DNA from: Diphasiastrum complanatum
Taxonomy: Eukaryota; Streptophyta; Lycopodiopsida; Lycopodiales; Lycopodiaceae
Reading direction: 5' to 3'
DNA: 64,000 bases
Assembly (NCBI GenBank): GCA_029204225.1
Contig: CM055095.1
Span: 39,050,141-39,114,140, forward strand
The notes beneath the pieces are model-generated. The model saw only the letters and a program-made list of their open reading frames with translations, was not told where the DNA came from and searched no databases. The position numbers and the translations under genes are program-made. Below, piece by piece: positions 34,737 through 46,370 of the stretch (positions are counted from its first letter, which is position 1; each line of letters starts with the position of its first letter).

Positions 34737-35189
34737 CTATCCAATTCCAGATGCATCTATTTTTGTTCCTACATTTGGTGTTGTTATTGCATTGTGTACC
34801 ATTTCCTGGTTGATAGGATTGATGCCATTCTCTAGCGCAAGAATATTGGATGATTTTGCATCAAATCTCTCCATTGATATTACATTAGACTCATTTGTTG
34901 GTAGCCCAATATAAATTTGCTTCGGATCTTGGGATGTATCTATTATTATTGACTTCATGGAAGCAATGTTAATACCAATGTCATCATCGAAAAGCTTGTT
35001 GTTGTATTGGTATTTTAATTTTGTATCAGTGTTATACCACTCAATTGATCCATATTTAAAAATTAATCCAAATAGATCATTGTCAATAATATGGTCATAA
35101 CCACTGATTTGTGGAGTAGAATGTAATTCCCAACAATCGGATTGTACTCCATGATTTGTTAGTTCAATGTAGAAGTTCATTCTGCTCAT
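34737..35189 (-). CDS. Hypothetical protein, 150 aa, unrecognised
   Basis: An open frame starts MSRMNFYIELTNHGVQSDCW and includes YDHIIDNDLFGLIFKYGSIE and YIGLPTNESNVISMERFDA. The residue mix is protein-like, with alternating hydrophobic and polar stretches and no low complexity. I cannot assign it to a family. The reading can be continued past its stop for a further 30 or so residues. It could be a decayed retroelement ORF. Real coding status is uncertain. Confidence 0.25.
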   Translation of the reverse strand: MSRMNFYIELTNHGVQSDCWELHSTPQISGYDHIIDNDLFGLIFKYGSIEWYNTDTKLKYQYNNKLFDDDIGINIASMKSIIIDTSQDPKQIYIGLPTNESNVISMERFDAKSSNILALENGINPINQEMVHNAITTPNVGTKIDASGIG

Positions 35190-35829
35190 AATATACCTCT
35201 TTATTTGATTTTAGGATAGTAGAGGAGATAAATCCAACATGATTGTCATCCTCTTGTTCATAATCCCGATCCATTGGAATTGATGTCGAATAACTAAATT
35301 TGTAATTGTGGATTGCAAACTTGGGAAGAATTTTGGAGTGATGTGAAAATCAAATTCAACAAGGTGCAGTTAAACGGTGACAATAGGCATGGGTATTTTT
35401 TATTAGAGCAAATTACAAAGACTTTTGAAGAGGTCAATTTTTGGTACAAATAAGACTTCCACACTATTAATCTTGGTGAGATCTAGAGGTTTGTTTTTTA
35501 CGGCACTAAAATCCGAGGTCACACGGAAAATATATGGAAGTTTTAAAAATTGGTTAAAAAAACAACATTTGTATGAATTTAGGAGTAAGGCTTGTCTTAT
35601 GAAAATAAAAATAAACATTGAACATCCATGAAACATTTGTGCTCGTAAAAGATAAAGGGCCATTAGAACTTAAAATTCGACGACAAATTTTTGTTCTCAC
35701 AGTTGCTTGGATGAATCTCTCATGCTCGTTACAAAAAATATAACTACTAAAAAATAAATAGGGAAACCCAAAGAAACCTGAATTTTTTTTTTCTTTTCTC
35801 TTTCACGGGCTGAAATTCATGGGAGAGGG

Positions 35830-36145
35830 ATTTGCGAGAATTTGCGAACGAGTGGTATTCGCAGACAGGAAGGGTCAGGTCAATGAAGAATTTGTGTAGA
35901 ATTCGCGAAGGGATCACGAACGAGATATTCGTGGACAGGAAGGGGCAGGTCGAAGAAATCGCAAAGAATTCGCGAATAGGAACGGGACAGGGGATTCATG
36001 GGCAAAATTCGTAGGAATTCGCGAATCAGAGAAATTTATGAAAAAGTTGTAGAGGAATTCATGAAGAAGTCGCGGATAATTTGTGAAGCATTTGTGAACA
36101 GGAAGGGGCAATTCACGAAGAATTTGTGAAAAATTCGCGAGGGGA
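35830..36145. repeat. Irregular repeat rich in AATTCGCGAA
   Basis: The words ATTCGCGAA/TTTGCGAA and ACAGGAAGGGGCAGG recur at uneven spacing across 300 bases (for example near 35910, 35960, 36010 and 36130). It ends exactly where the copia fragment begins. The same word occurs at 38640-38720 and near 58195 inside LTR-like DNA, so this is probably a rearranged LTR or satellite. Confidence 0.6.
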
Positions 36146-36146
36146 T

Positions 36147-37362
36147 GATGTACATAGTTTTTCACATGCAAGTAATGGAGGTGCCTTGATGTATGTAACT
36201 TTTATAGATGATTGTACTAGATTCACATGGATTGAGTTACTATCAAAGAAAAGTCTTGTTTATGAAGCTTTCATTAAGTTCAAGTCTCTAGTAGAGAAAC
36301 AACTTAGTACTTCTATCAAAGCACTAAGATGTGATAATGGAGGAGAGTACACCTCCAATAAAATGAAAGACTTTTGTGAGATCAATGGTATTAAGTTACA
36401 ATACACTTGTTCCTACACCCCTCAACAAAATGGGGTGGCCGAGAGGAAAAATAGGAGTCTATGTGAGTGTGCAAAGTCCTTGAGGCTTGATGCATCACTT
36501 CCCATCTCATTTTGGGGAGAAGCCATAACATGTGCTAATTATTTGTGTAATAGACTTCCTAGTAGTGCTATAGATGGGATCTCACCTTATCAAGCCTTGT
36601 TTGATAAGAAACCCAATGTAAAAGATTTGAAGATCTTTGGATGTACTTGTTATGTACACATTCCTTTGGAAACTAGAAGGAAAGAAGATGCTACCTCCTT
36701 CAAAGGAATCTTTGTTGGCTATGAAGAAAATAGCAAGGGATATAGGATATATGATCCTATATCCAAGAAAGTAAAGGTAAGCAAGGATGTACTTTTTGAT
36801 GAATCACAATTTGCTAAGAGCTTGTCAAATGGATCTAACCCATTGTGCATTGAAGATCTTGACAAATCGAGTCAAAAGGGGCCAAGAAGATCATCAAGGA
36901 GCAAGGCTGCGCTCTCAAGGCTTACCTATGTGGACAAGGGAAGGCTCTACATCTTCTACCTCTTACTCTTTTTTAGCTACATTGATTGAAGAACCATCAT
37001 CTTTTGAAGAAGCATGTAAATCTAAAGTTTGGAGAGATGCAATACAAGTAGAGTATGATGCATTAGAAGATAATCATACTTGGAATCTTGTAAATCTTCC
37101 AAGAGGAAAGAAACCACTTGCATGTAAGTGGATTTATAGAATTAAGTACAATCAAGATGGATCTATTAGTAAGTACAAAGCTAGGCTTGTTGCTAAGGGA
37201 TTTCTTCAAATAAAAGGATTGGATTATGAAGAAACATTTGCACCTGTAGCTAAGCTTGTAACTATTAGATTAATCATTTGCATTGCTACTTTGTTCAAAT
37301 GGGATCTCTACCAAATGGATGTGACAAATGCCTTCTTGAATGGCTTCTTAGAAGAGGAAGTG
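36147..37362 (+). mobile_element. LTR-less copia fragment (integrase to early RT), copy of the 17-22 kb element
   Basis: The sequence matches about 19305-20590 nearly base for base, from DVHSFSHASNGG to NAFLNGFLEEE. Differences include a 54-base in-frame loss in the acidic linker and an 11-base deletion near 36942 that shifts frame, splitting it into 36126-36989 and a second frame to 37410. Integrase Asp (RCDNGGEY) and Glu (NGVAERKN) are present. Neither LTR, primer-binding site nor polypurine tract is attached. Both ends are abrupt: the left in a TTCGCGA repeat, the right in unrelated DNA. Confidence 0.92.
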
Positions 37363-37679
37363 GACTTTCCATGCAACTCCACTGTAGGAATTCGAGTCTC
37401 TCTCATGTAGGGAAAGTTGGGCATGTTTTGTCATATTGTGAATATTGAGATTTTGGTGTTTTGGACTCATTCTCTCTCTACCCGAGTTTTCTATGTATGA
37501 TTTTCTCTCTCTACCTGAGAGCAGCCTTTTTTTCCCACACTGAACACTTAGAATTATTTCTGACATTCATATCTCATAGTGAAGAGTTAGATTTTTTCAT
37601 CATATGTATGTCATTGTGCTCTTGCCTTAGATTTTTCAAGCATACTATTCTTTGATCAATCTTGTGCAATCACAACACC

Positions 37680-38225
37680 TCAGTAAGATCCTGTAGGGTG
37701 TGTGGTGAAGTACACACAGGCTAAAAACTTCACAACCCAACTGTCGTAAGAACTTGGCAAGCTTGTAAGCAGTTGCATCATTGTGTCTTGGTCGTGTATG
37801 ACAGATCCCACAGTGGCCATTTGTCTTAGCAGGTTCTTGAATTGATTAATATGATTCTGCAAAGAATCACCATTCGTCATCTTGAGGGAGTAGAATTTTT
37901 TCCTGAGATGTAGCTTGGAAGCTATATCTCGTACTTCGTATAGTGTGCTCAAGATGTCCCAGACTTCTTTTGATGTCTGAGCCTCGGATACATGGCTGAT
38001 CTGGGTATCCGTGATGTTGAGGATGATCAGTGCAAAAGCTTTTCCATCCTTTAGGTTCCATCTGGCGATTGTCGCGTTGTCCACTTCAGGTTTCTCTTCT
38101 GCACCTGTAACAACGTCGTACAATTCTTTTTCCATTAGCACAGTTTTCATCTTAAATTTCCACAGATGGTAATTGGCTCCATCAAGCTTGTCCATGATAT
38201 GACTGGCTTTCTCTTGGGAATCCAT
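37680..38225 (-). pseudogene. Copia gag (UBN2/DUF4219 type), truncated
   Basis: The frame starts at an ATG (38225) about 145 bases after a primer-binding site, as expected. It begins MDSQEKASHIMDKLDGANYH and includes WKFKMKTVLMEKELYDVV, SKEVWDILSTLYEV and LQNHINQFKNLLRQM. It ends after 181 residues where the family would continue to a zinc knuckle, so pol is missing. It differs from the other gags in the window (Lys/Met rather than Ser/Asn rich start) and represents a separate copia lineage. Confidence 0.85.
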
Positions 38226-38371
38226 GTGAAAGAGTTAGTCTAAGTGATAGGAGAAACTATTAGTGACTTAAGTATGAGAATCTGATACTGAAAAATACAG
38301 AATCAAGAAAACAATAACTCTATCGGCTAGTAGAGTCTTATACTGTGGAAGCTTATCAAGCTATGAAAATA

Positions 38372-39250
38372 GCTCTGATACCATGTTGGAGAGAGAAGGG
38401 AGATGAATGACGAACACAAACGAGACACGAACTCAAACAAGAAACGAACGAGAAACGAACTGGAACAAAAAATGTTCGTGCATAGCAGAACGAGTTATAC
38501 GACTCTCTCCATAAGCATGACTACGCCTATCAGAATGAACATAGCTTTAATGATGGAATTCATGGTCATTCTAGATTACGTAGCCAAACATTAATAGATG
38601 AAGCGCCAGAAGAATAATTTGTCGCGAATAGCAAGACAAATTATATGTCGCAAATGATTCGCTAAGAGCTAGACTGTGCTCGACTCATAATTAGTCGCAA
38701 ATGATTCGCGAAAGACAAGACCAAATGTTAGTCGTTTATTACCAGAAAGAACAACTAGAAAGATCAGACAGAATGAATGATAAGCATAGCAATATTAACA
38801 TAGATCTGAACGTAGAACAAAGAGTTGTATCAGATTAAGTATATTATGTATACATGTCAATAATGTGGTAGAGCACAAGATAATAGTGGATGAAACCGCG
38901 TGCCCTATGAAACTTATTTCAATTTGTAAATAGAGATGAAACCTTAATTCTGACAAGAACGAAGAATCAATGCTCAGGGCATCTACTTCGTCTGCTTGTG
39001 TATCTGTCTCTTCACTCATCAACTTATTCACCCATTCTCCTGAATACGCAAAAATATACATTATATTCCAGGTGTGTTCATGTGAAAAGTATAGTGGATG
39101 TGCTGTCTGTAAGAGATCGTGGGTGGCCGCAGTCGTTGTCCAATCTATTAGCGCAGCTGCATGGGATGAGCGTGAAAAGGTGCGACGTCAGTTAGTGCTT
39201 AAGTGACCGTTGGTGATGACGTTTCGCCTGTCACCATAACCTGTGTATAA
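38372..39250 (-). repeat. Primer-binding site and putative 5' LTR of the 37.7-38.2 kb copia
   Basis: GCTCTGATACCA (38372-38383) is the complement of the tRNA-Met primer-binding site. TGTTGGAG at 38384 is the expected inverted LTR terminus. LTR-like DNA continues to at least about 39250 and contains several GTCGCAAATGATTCGC words, but I could not fix its outer end or a target-site duplication. Confidence 0.6.
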
Positions 39251-39831
39251 ACACAGTGTCATGATTCTTTTGTCTTTTATTTGTCTGTGAGAATTTGCAT
39301 GTAAATATGCAAGCTACGCGACAACGGTAGTAAATATGCAACATGAATGGAGGCAGATTAAAATGGGATTTAAGGAGAGTAGAAGTAATAAATCCAACAA
39401 TCATCACTTGAGACTTGACCATGAATGAGTGACATAATGAACCTCCAATAGCTTCATTTTTGTCAGCAAAACCAGCCAAGAATGCTAGTACAACTCCAAC
39501 ATCAAAATGATGCAAACCAATGTAGCTAGTTTTACCATATCTTGACAATTTGCACACATCCATATGAAATTGCTCAAACATGAGATAGAACAAGTAAAGT
39601 AGATTTGAACAACACTTTCTTGATGCTCCTTTGACCTTACTTGAGTCTTCAATAACCTACAAAAATAGATCCATAACATCTTTGCCAAATGACTCTCCTT
39701 GATGCTCTTGACTAGCTCCAAATTGCCACCTTTCCTTTTGTGTTGTTGAAGCCCTTTGAGATTAGCCTCTTGATCTTCCACTTGAACATAAAACTCATTG
39801 ACTAAGATCTCTTTTCCAGATCCATTAGTTT

Positions 39832-42650
39832 CTATAAAACCATGAAAACATAATCTACTTGCATAGCATCATCTACGCAAGAAGATCCACCAAAATATGT
39901 GAGAAATGCAAAATGAGTCACTTCCACTTGCTTATCTTTCTCATCATATGTGAGCCTTGAAGTTGTTTGTCTTTCCCTTGATGTTCTTCTTGTATTTTGA
40001 CTTGATGAAGCTCTCTCATCATTTATTCCCCTCATCAAAATTGACATCTCTACCCATAATCACCTTATTAGTAGTAGGAATGTAAACCTTGTAGGCTTTA
40101 CTCACCTCACTATAGCCAACAAATATACCTTTCCTTGAAGATGGATCCTCTTATCATCAAGAGTGATATTGACATAGCAAGTACATCCAAAAGTTTTAAA
40201 AAAGTTAACGCTTGGCCTCCTCTTGAATAGCATCTCAGAGGGTGTTCTTCCATCCAATAGCACTCGGCCACCTATTGCATAGAAAGTTATCACACAACAA
40301 AACCTGATCCCAAAATGGTTTTGGAAGATTAGCACCTAACCTCACATGGCTTTGGCACTTTCACATAAAGTCCTATTCTTCCTCTCAGCCACTCCTTATT
40401 GTTGTGGTGTCCTTGGAGTTGTGTACTCCCTCTTGATCCCATGCTCACAAAAGGCCTTAACCTTGGTAGATATGTACTCTCCACCATTGTCACTCCTCAA
40501 GCACTTGATCTTTGTGGAAAATTGGTTCTCCCTTGCATTCTTGAACTTCAAAAAACATCATACACTTCATCTTTGCTCTTTAGTAGATAGATCCAACAAA
40601 ATCTACTAAAATCATCAATGAAAGTTACATACATCTTAGTTTCACTATTGCTAGTTGTAGTAATTCCATGAATATTTGAATGTACAACTTGAAAAGGCTT
40701 TGTAGATCTAGTATAAGGTGTGAGATACTTCAACTAGTTTAGTCTAGTTTAGTCATCTTTTGGTAAATTGTCAATATGAGGCCAAAGCTCATTTTAGACT
40801 TAGAGATAAACTTTTTGAAGTTATATTAGTTTAAAATACATTCAATAAATACTTTTTGAAATTGTGGGATAGTTGGTAGTCAAATTTGAGAGAGATTCAA
40901 ATTTGAACTTTGGGTACATTGAATCTAGTCCCAAAATAATAGGGTTTTTCATATTGGAGGGAAAGCCAAGTGGCAAAATAGGGTTTGGACTATTATATAT
41001 TGTTGTAACTCGTGGAAAAAGAGACCTTCTCTCTTCTATCTCTCATTTCATCATTATACATGGTTCTCTTTGGGTTCTACTACTCATTGGTGCACTCTCA
41101 TGATGATATCTTGTAATTCTATGTGTAGAATGATCATTTATTGCTGTTTTCGGTTTCACACATGTGAAATACAATAGGGTATTGTAATTGTATGGACATC
41201 AACTATATTTTATGTTTTGGTTCATGTCTGATCAGTATCTCTTAGAGTTTGCATCTCATTTTATATTTAGATGCTGTTTTTTCTACAGTGGCAAGATTGT
41301 TGGTTTGCTCCTTATTGTAACCAAAGATCAGGGACATGGATTGGATCTTGAATGATCTGAAATCCTTCACATAAGGTAGTCTATGTGACTTTGACAAAGC
41401 ACAAGACTGATTGATGCTAATTTGGATCTTGGAAGACCAATCACCTTGCTTCTTAGCCATTACCTCCAATGACTTGAAGTTGAGGTGCCCCATCCGTTTA
41501 TGCCAAACCTCTTGAATAGGTAAGTGCTCACTTGCCATACATCCAACTTGGTTAGCCATAACACAAGCATCTACTTTGAACAACTTCCCTTGCCTTTTAC
41601 CTTTTGCAATCAAGACATCCTTCTTCTTTATCATGCAAGCATCTCCATCAAACTGAAATTTGAAATCTTTACTTAGAAATTGACTCACACTAAGTAAATT
41701 ATTGGTAATGGAAGGTATGAACAAAACATCCTTCAAATGAACATTACTATTTGTAGAGAGAGAAATAAGAACTGTGCCAATCCCTTTGATTGCACACTCA
41801 CCATCATTTGCCATGTAGATCACCTTCTTGTTATCTCCATATGCCAACAAAGAAGTGAAATACTCTTTGCAAAAAGTCATGTGTGAGCTTGCACCACTAT
41901 CAATCCACCATGGATCTAGATCTAGATCTTCATCATCATTATCAAGCATAATCAATTGAGTTTTGAACATCCAAACCATCTTCATCATGAATAAGATTAT
42001 CTTGCTTGTCTCCTTAATCTCTCTTCTTCTTGTAGCACTCACTAGCAAAGTGTCCTTTGATGCCACAATAGAAGCACTTTAGCTTTGACCTATATTTCTT
42101 TTGGCCATTTGAAGAATCCTCCCCTTGATATTGCCCTTTAGACACTTACTTTTGCTTATGCCCTTGATGAACAGAGCCTCCTCTCCAACTTGAGATGTTG
42201 ATGTAGACCCACCCCTTGCTTGAAGCCTATATTCTTCATTGATCAAGATCTCTTAAAGATTAATCAAACTTGGAAAAGTTCTTTGAATGGAAAGACTTTG
42301 TACAATGTTAGCATGAGAATCCAACAAACCATTAAGAATAACTTGAGCAATCTCTCCTTCCTTAATGCTCTCATCAATGCAGGATAACTCATCATTCAAA
42401 GCCTTCACTCTCAAGACAAAAATATTTGGAATTTCTTCATTATTTTGTAGACTTTGAAAGATTTGTATTCTTAGAGTCAACACTCTATAATTAGACTTCG
42501 ATTCATAAATCTTCTTTAATGAATCCCAAGCATCATTTGATGAAGTACTCTTACCAACTTCCTTGAGAAGTTCATTGGTAACATTCATCTTTATCATGTG
42601 TAGAGCTCTTTTGGCTCTCTTGTTGTTCAAATATTCACTGAATCTATGAA
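39832..42650 (-). mobile_element. Ty1/copia fragment, gag to RT start, split by a solo LTR
   Basis: On the minus strand the parts are gag (42630-42253, KRALHMIKMNVTNELLKEVG), a CCHC knuckle near 42050, protease WWIDSGASSHM (about 41890-41920) with pre-integrase WHKRMGHLN, and the integrase start. A 653-base insertion follows (40719-41371). Then come the integrase core (40733-40548, HSNIHGI, FIDDFSRFCWIYL), integrase C-terminus (40335-40102) and linker (40047-39832, RLTYDEKDKQ). RT is lost beyond about 39840. Several stops and shifts are present. The family matches the fragment at 3024-4190. Confidence 0.88.
40719..41371. repeat. Solo LTR (653 bp) with TAAGG target-site duplication
   Basis: The insertion starts TGTGAGATAC, ends CCTTCACA and is flanked by TAAGG on both sides (40714-40718 and 41372-41376). 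It interrupts the integrase of the host copia. Without it and one TAAGG the copia frame would read through. A related LTR start lies at 57856, preceded by a polypurine tract. It contains CACACATGTGAAA near 41158. Confidence 0.9.
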
Positions 42651-43391
42651 CATGATTTTGTTTCTTTTCTTTCTTTTATTGCTTTTGACGTTACAGTTTG
42701 TTATGGGTTATCTTCTTGTTAGAACAGTCAACAGCAGAAGCATTTCTCAGTTTCAATGTATTTCCCAGCTTGTCAATGGGAGAACGGGTTTGATATGCAA
42801 CTACATGCATACACTAGCCATGTAACCATCTACAACTCAAAAGGATCAGCGTTTCAGAGCAGGGAGCAAACCTACACTAACTACTGAATCAAAGAACAAT
42901 CAAGAACTAGATTAGCTACTGAAAACAAGATTCAAGAAACAAGAAACAAGATTCCTAGCAGCATTTTAACAATCTAAGAATCAAGAAACACTCATCACTT
43001 GATGCTTAGATTACTCAAGAACAATCAAGAACTGGATTGTAAGAAAATGTGCAAGATCTATGCCACAAATCAGCCTATCTGGTTTACTTGAATGCTGAAT
43101 CCTACTTTAATCCACAACAAGAACTGAATCCTAATCCACAACTAAGCAAGAAACAAATAAACAAGATCCTAGTTAATCCACAATGTAAGGGAATCAAGCA
43201 TGCTCATAGAAACCTCACTCAAGAGCATTGCCATGAACAAGGAGCTTAGTGTTCTTCAAGAACTCGTGGAAGATCCTCTTTATTAGCTCAAGAGAACTTG
43301 AAATACAATCAAAGCTCCCTCACAAGAGAGGGGGGCCCTTAAATAAACAAGAAGGCTGTCCATGTGGAGCCCAAGTGGCGATTCCACCAAA
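42651..43391. other. Unassigned spacer
   Basis: No supported coding frame is present. Short 'caagaa/aatcaagaac' words recur between 42890 and 43170. Confidence 0.4.
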
Positions 43392-46370
43392 CTAGAAATT
43401 CCATGTGGAATTTGCCCCTCCACTAGAGGTCACCATCAAAAGGTGGCTCACTCTTACTATTTTAAGGGGGGGCCTACATTTATTACAATTATTCAAGGAA
43501 ATGTTACTAGCTCCTACATGGTCATTCCTTCTTTGGGATACACCATGTAGGCTCACATAGTTAATCACTATCTTCCTAGCTAGTATTTCCTCGGCTCTCA
43601 ACTTCTTCTGCTCTCTTCCTTCTGAGACCTCCTCAGTCATGGGTGAGAGATAGCTTGTGTCTTCAACTTGGCTCGGCATTTGAGGATTCTCTGGAATCTG
43701 CTAACATTATCCACCCCTAATCTGTTGCAGGACCCACTGCAACACCGGTGATGCCTTCTGCTTGGCACTTGGAAAAGCGTGGATCTTTGTTTGCTTTTGT
43801 AAAACCAGATGCTTATTATCTGCAACATTTATTCGCCAAAATTGGAAGTCTCTCAACTGGCCACTACATTCCTGCGAGTCCTACTCGCCTCGTCGTCATG
43901 TCGTCTGCTTCCACTCGCTCATTTTTTGTCCTCGAGCTTCAATAACTTGGAAGCAGAGCTTACTTCCGAAACTGAGGGGCCCCAAATATTCCCTTATCTT
44001 CTCTACGAAGCCCATATCCTACCAGTCTTCCACCATGGTCACATAGGGTAATGACATGCAAGCCGCTCTGTAGTATAGCCTGGCCATCATTTCATGGTCT
44101 TCTTCCGACTGGAGAGCCGTATTTGGGTTGATTCTAATGGGATCCAAGCCTCAATCCCAAAAACACTCCTGTTGCATCAGAATGGCCATGGATCTGCAAT
44201 ACTCAGCACTTTCCTGCACGCAGATATCGGCACTTGTCTTGTATTTGTGCCCGAAGTCGAGTAGCTGCAATCTTAGATCATCCAGAGTGGTTCCCTCTCA
44301 AATCCTTGGGATGACATGCCAGTTTACCAACTCTACTCACGGCTTTTCCATTGGCCATGGGTTTCTGCGTTTGAGTGGCATGCAGTAGGGATCCACTCGC
44401 TTCCATGTCGAGGCCTTCAAATACTCTTGAAGACACCTGCTATCTTTCAAGACCTTGTTCCGCCAATCTGGTTGCGGTTGTAGTGCGACAATGATCTAGT
44501 ATTGGCTTTGATCGATGTCTTCTTTGCCTCCCCTCATGTTGGGAGGGTACTTTCTTTCAAATTTCTCTGATTCCCTTGTATCAGCCAGTTTACTTCTAGG
44601 CCGGGTAGGGGAAGTTGTCCTACGCGGGTAGGACGGCCTTGCCAGATAATCATCAAGGGCCTTGGTGCCCGTGTCTTTCTCTTTTGCTTGCTCGCTTGTC
44701 GACGGCTCATCTGCACCCATGTCTGGCCTGGGCAAGAATCTTCTTGTCTCCGGTTGGTCAGCTAGGAAGTCATCATTGGCTCCAATGTCTGTGTTAGTTT
44801 CTAGAAGGTCGGGGATGGAATGATCTAGGGAGAGGGGTGCGGGGGTGAACGGTTTAGGGGGAGGTGGAATCAGCAAGTTATACACAGCACCGAGGGAGTG
44901 GAGTTGTTGGAGAAACTCGTCCCGTCGGGCTTTGTAAGTGTCAGCTGGACCTTTTGATGGGCCCATTATTTGGCTAGGAGGTGATGAAGAAAGGGGAGAT
45001 GGAGGAATTGGGTAAGTTGGAATGAATGTTTCAGAAAATTAAATGCGGAGTAGGAGGAAGGGTTAAAGGTGGGAGGGGGTAGGGGAAAAGTTCTAGAAGC
45101 AGCGTCAGCTCTCTGGCCACCCGATCCCGAGCTATCGGCTGAAGGGTGGGTTTGCCCATCCTGATTCCCTGCTCCATCATTCCCATCATCGTCCCGTGGC
45201 TTCGTTATGTGAGCACCTGCTTGGGCCTTGCACGCCGTGTTCCATAATCGGTTCACCTTGTCCAAGACTTGTTGTAGGGCCTTCATTGTTTCTTCCAACT
45301 GCTTCTGGGACTCCATGATGATCTTCTCTTGTTTCGCCACAATGTTTTCAAAATTCTTTTGGCCTCTCGCTCTTGGATCAGCCTTATGTATTTCTCCATC
45401 CGGATGGTTGAGGCCTGTGGGGCCTAGATTTGAATGTCCTCGGTTTTAACGGGAGGAGCATTGATTGTCATTGCACCCGATGATCTGTCTCATACTTGGT
45501 CGATTTGGACCATCTGGTGCTTCAGTTGCTGCTAGACCTCTTCTAGAGTGGGTATCTGCCCAGCCATCGCGGATCTGGTTTCTATTGTCTCTTTTTTCTT
45601 TTCGTTGGCTAGCCTTTGATATCTCGCAATCTCTTGGTCTTGATGTTGGACCTTGCTCTCTAGAACTTGATGTTGGCTCACCAACAAATGCATGTGGTAG
45701 CTCATTTCGGATAGGCCAATCATTGAACGTTTGGCTGCTTCAGTGAGCTTTTCAGGGTTAGAGAGGGTTGGGTACTGATCTGGGGTGTGGGATATGAGGC
45801 TAAACCAAAAAATAGGCATGGTGTTAGAACCGAAGATGGAGGTGGAGGTGGAGGTGGTGGAGGGGTGATGTTAGTGACTGTTGTGACGACGGTGGTGGTG
45901 GTGGTGGTGGCTGTGGTGGTTAGTGAAAGTGTCTGACTTCTTCCTGGCTGCGTCCCCTTTGCTAGCTCATCGTCGCTTATCTCCATCAGGTCCGCAACAT
46001 CAAAATATTGAGATGTGTCCAATATGTGGACTTGTTGGGCCTGTGATTGTTGATCTTGTGATTGTTGGGCTGCTCCCGTGTCTTGAGGACTGGATATCCC
46101 CACTCCTCCCCTCCCCAATAATTGTGTCGATAGTGATGTTGGTGGCGTTGGCGTCGTAAGGGATATGGGTGGGGTGATGGCTACATCTGGTGGTTGAGTA
46201 GCAGAGTGTGATGTGATGATAAGTTGGGCTGCTGCTGATGTGGTTGCTCCATCACCCCCCTCATGGACATGTGAGGGTGATGAGTGTTGTTGTGATGCCG
46301 TCGAGGAACTGCTATGATCTGAGGTGGAGCCATCAGAAGCGGATCCCACGAGTGATGTACTGATAGCTAA
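43392..46370 (-). CDS. Cluster of uncharacterised frames (Ser/Pro-rich, coiled coil, conserved-looking C-terminal part)
   Basis: From 46349 down the frames are: 46349-45720 (Ser/Thr/Gln-rich with a poly-Thr and a nine-Pro run), 45819-45532 (heptads around SQHQVLESKVQHQDQEIARY), 45340-44966, 44966-44496 (acidic, ADQPETRRFLPRPDMGADEP), a more globular stretch at about 44270-43900 (EYCRSMAILMQQECFWD, HEMMARLYYRAACMSLPY, EKIREYLGPLSFGSKLCF) and 43679-43392. Stops and slips separate them. Order and composition parallel the cluster at 29808-32404. It directly follows a gypsy gag-protease-RT relic on the same strand. I infer an extra ORF of a large gypsy-type element or a decayed host gene. No enzyme motif was identified. 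Confidence 0.48.

Noticed and set aside
38970-39206. Overlapping small plus-strand frames near 39 kb
   Set aside because: They lie in putative LTR sequence, have no domain, and overlap each other in two frames.
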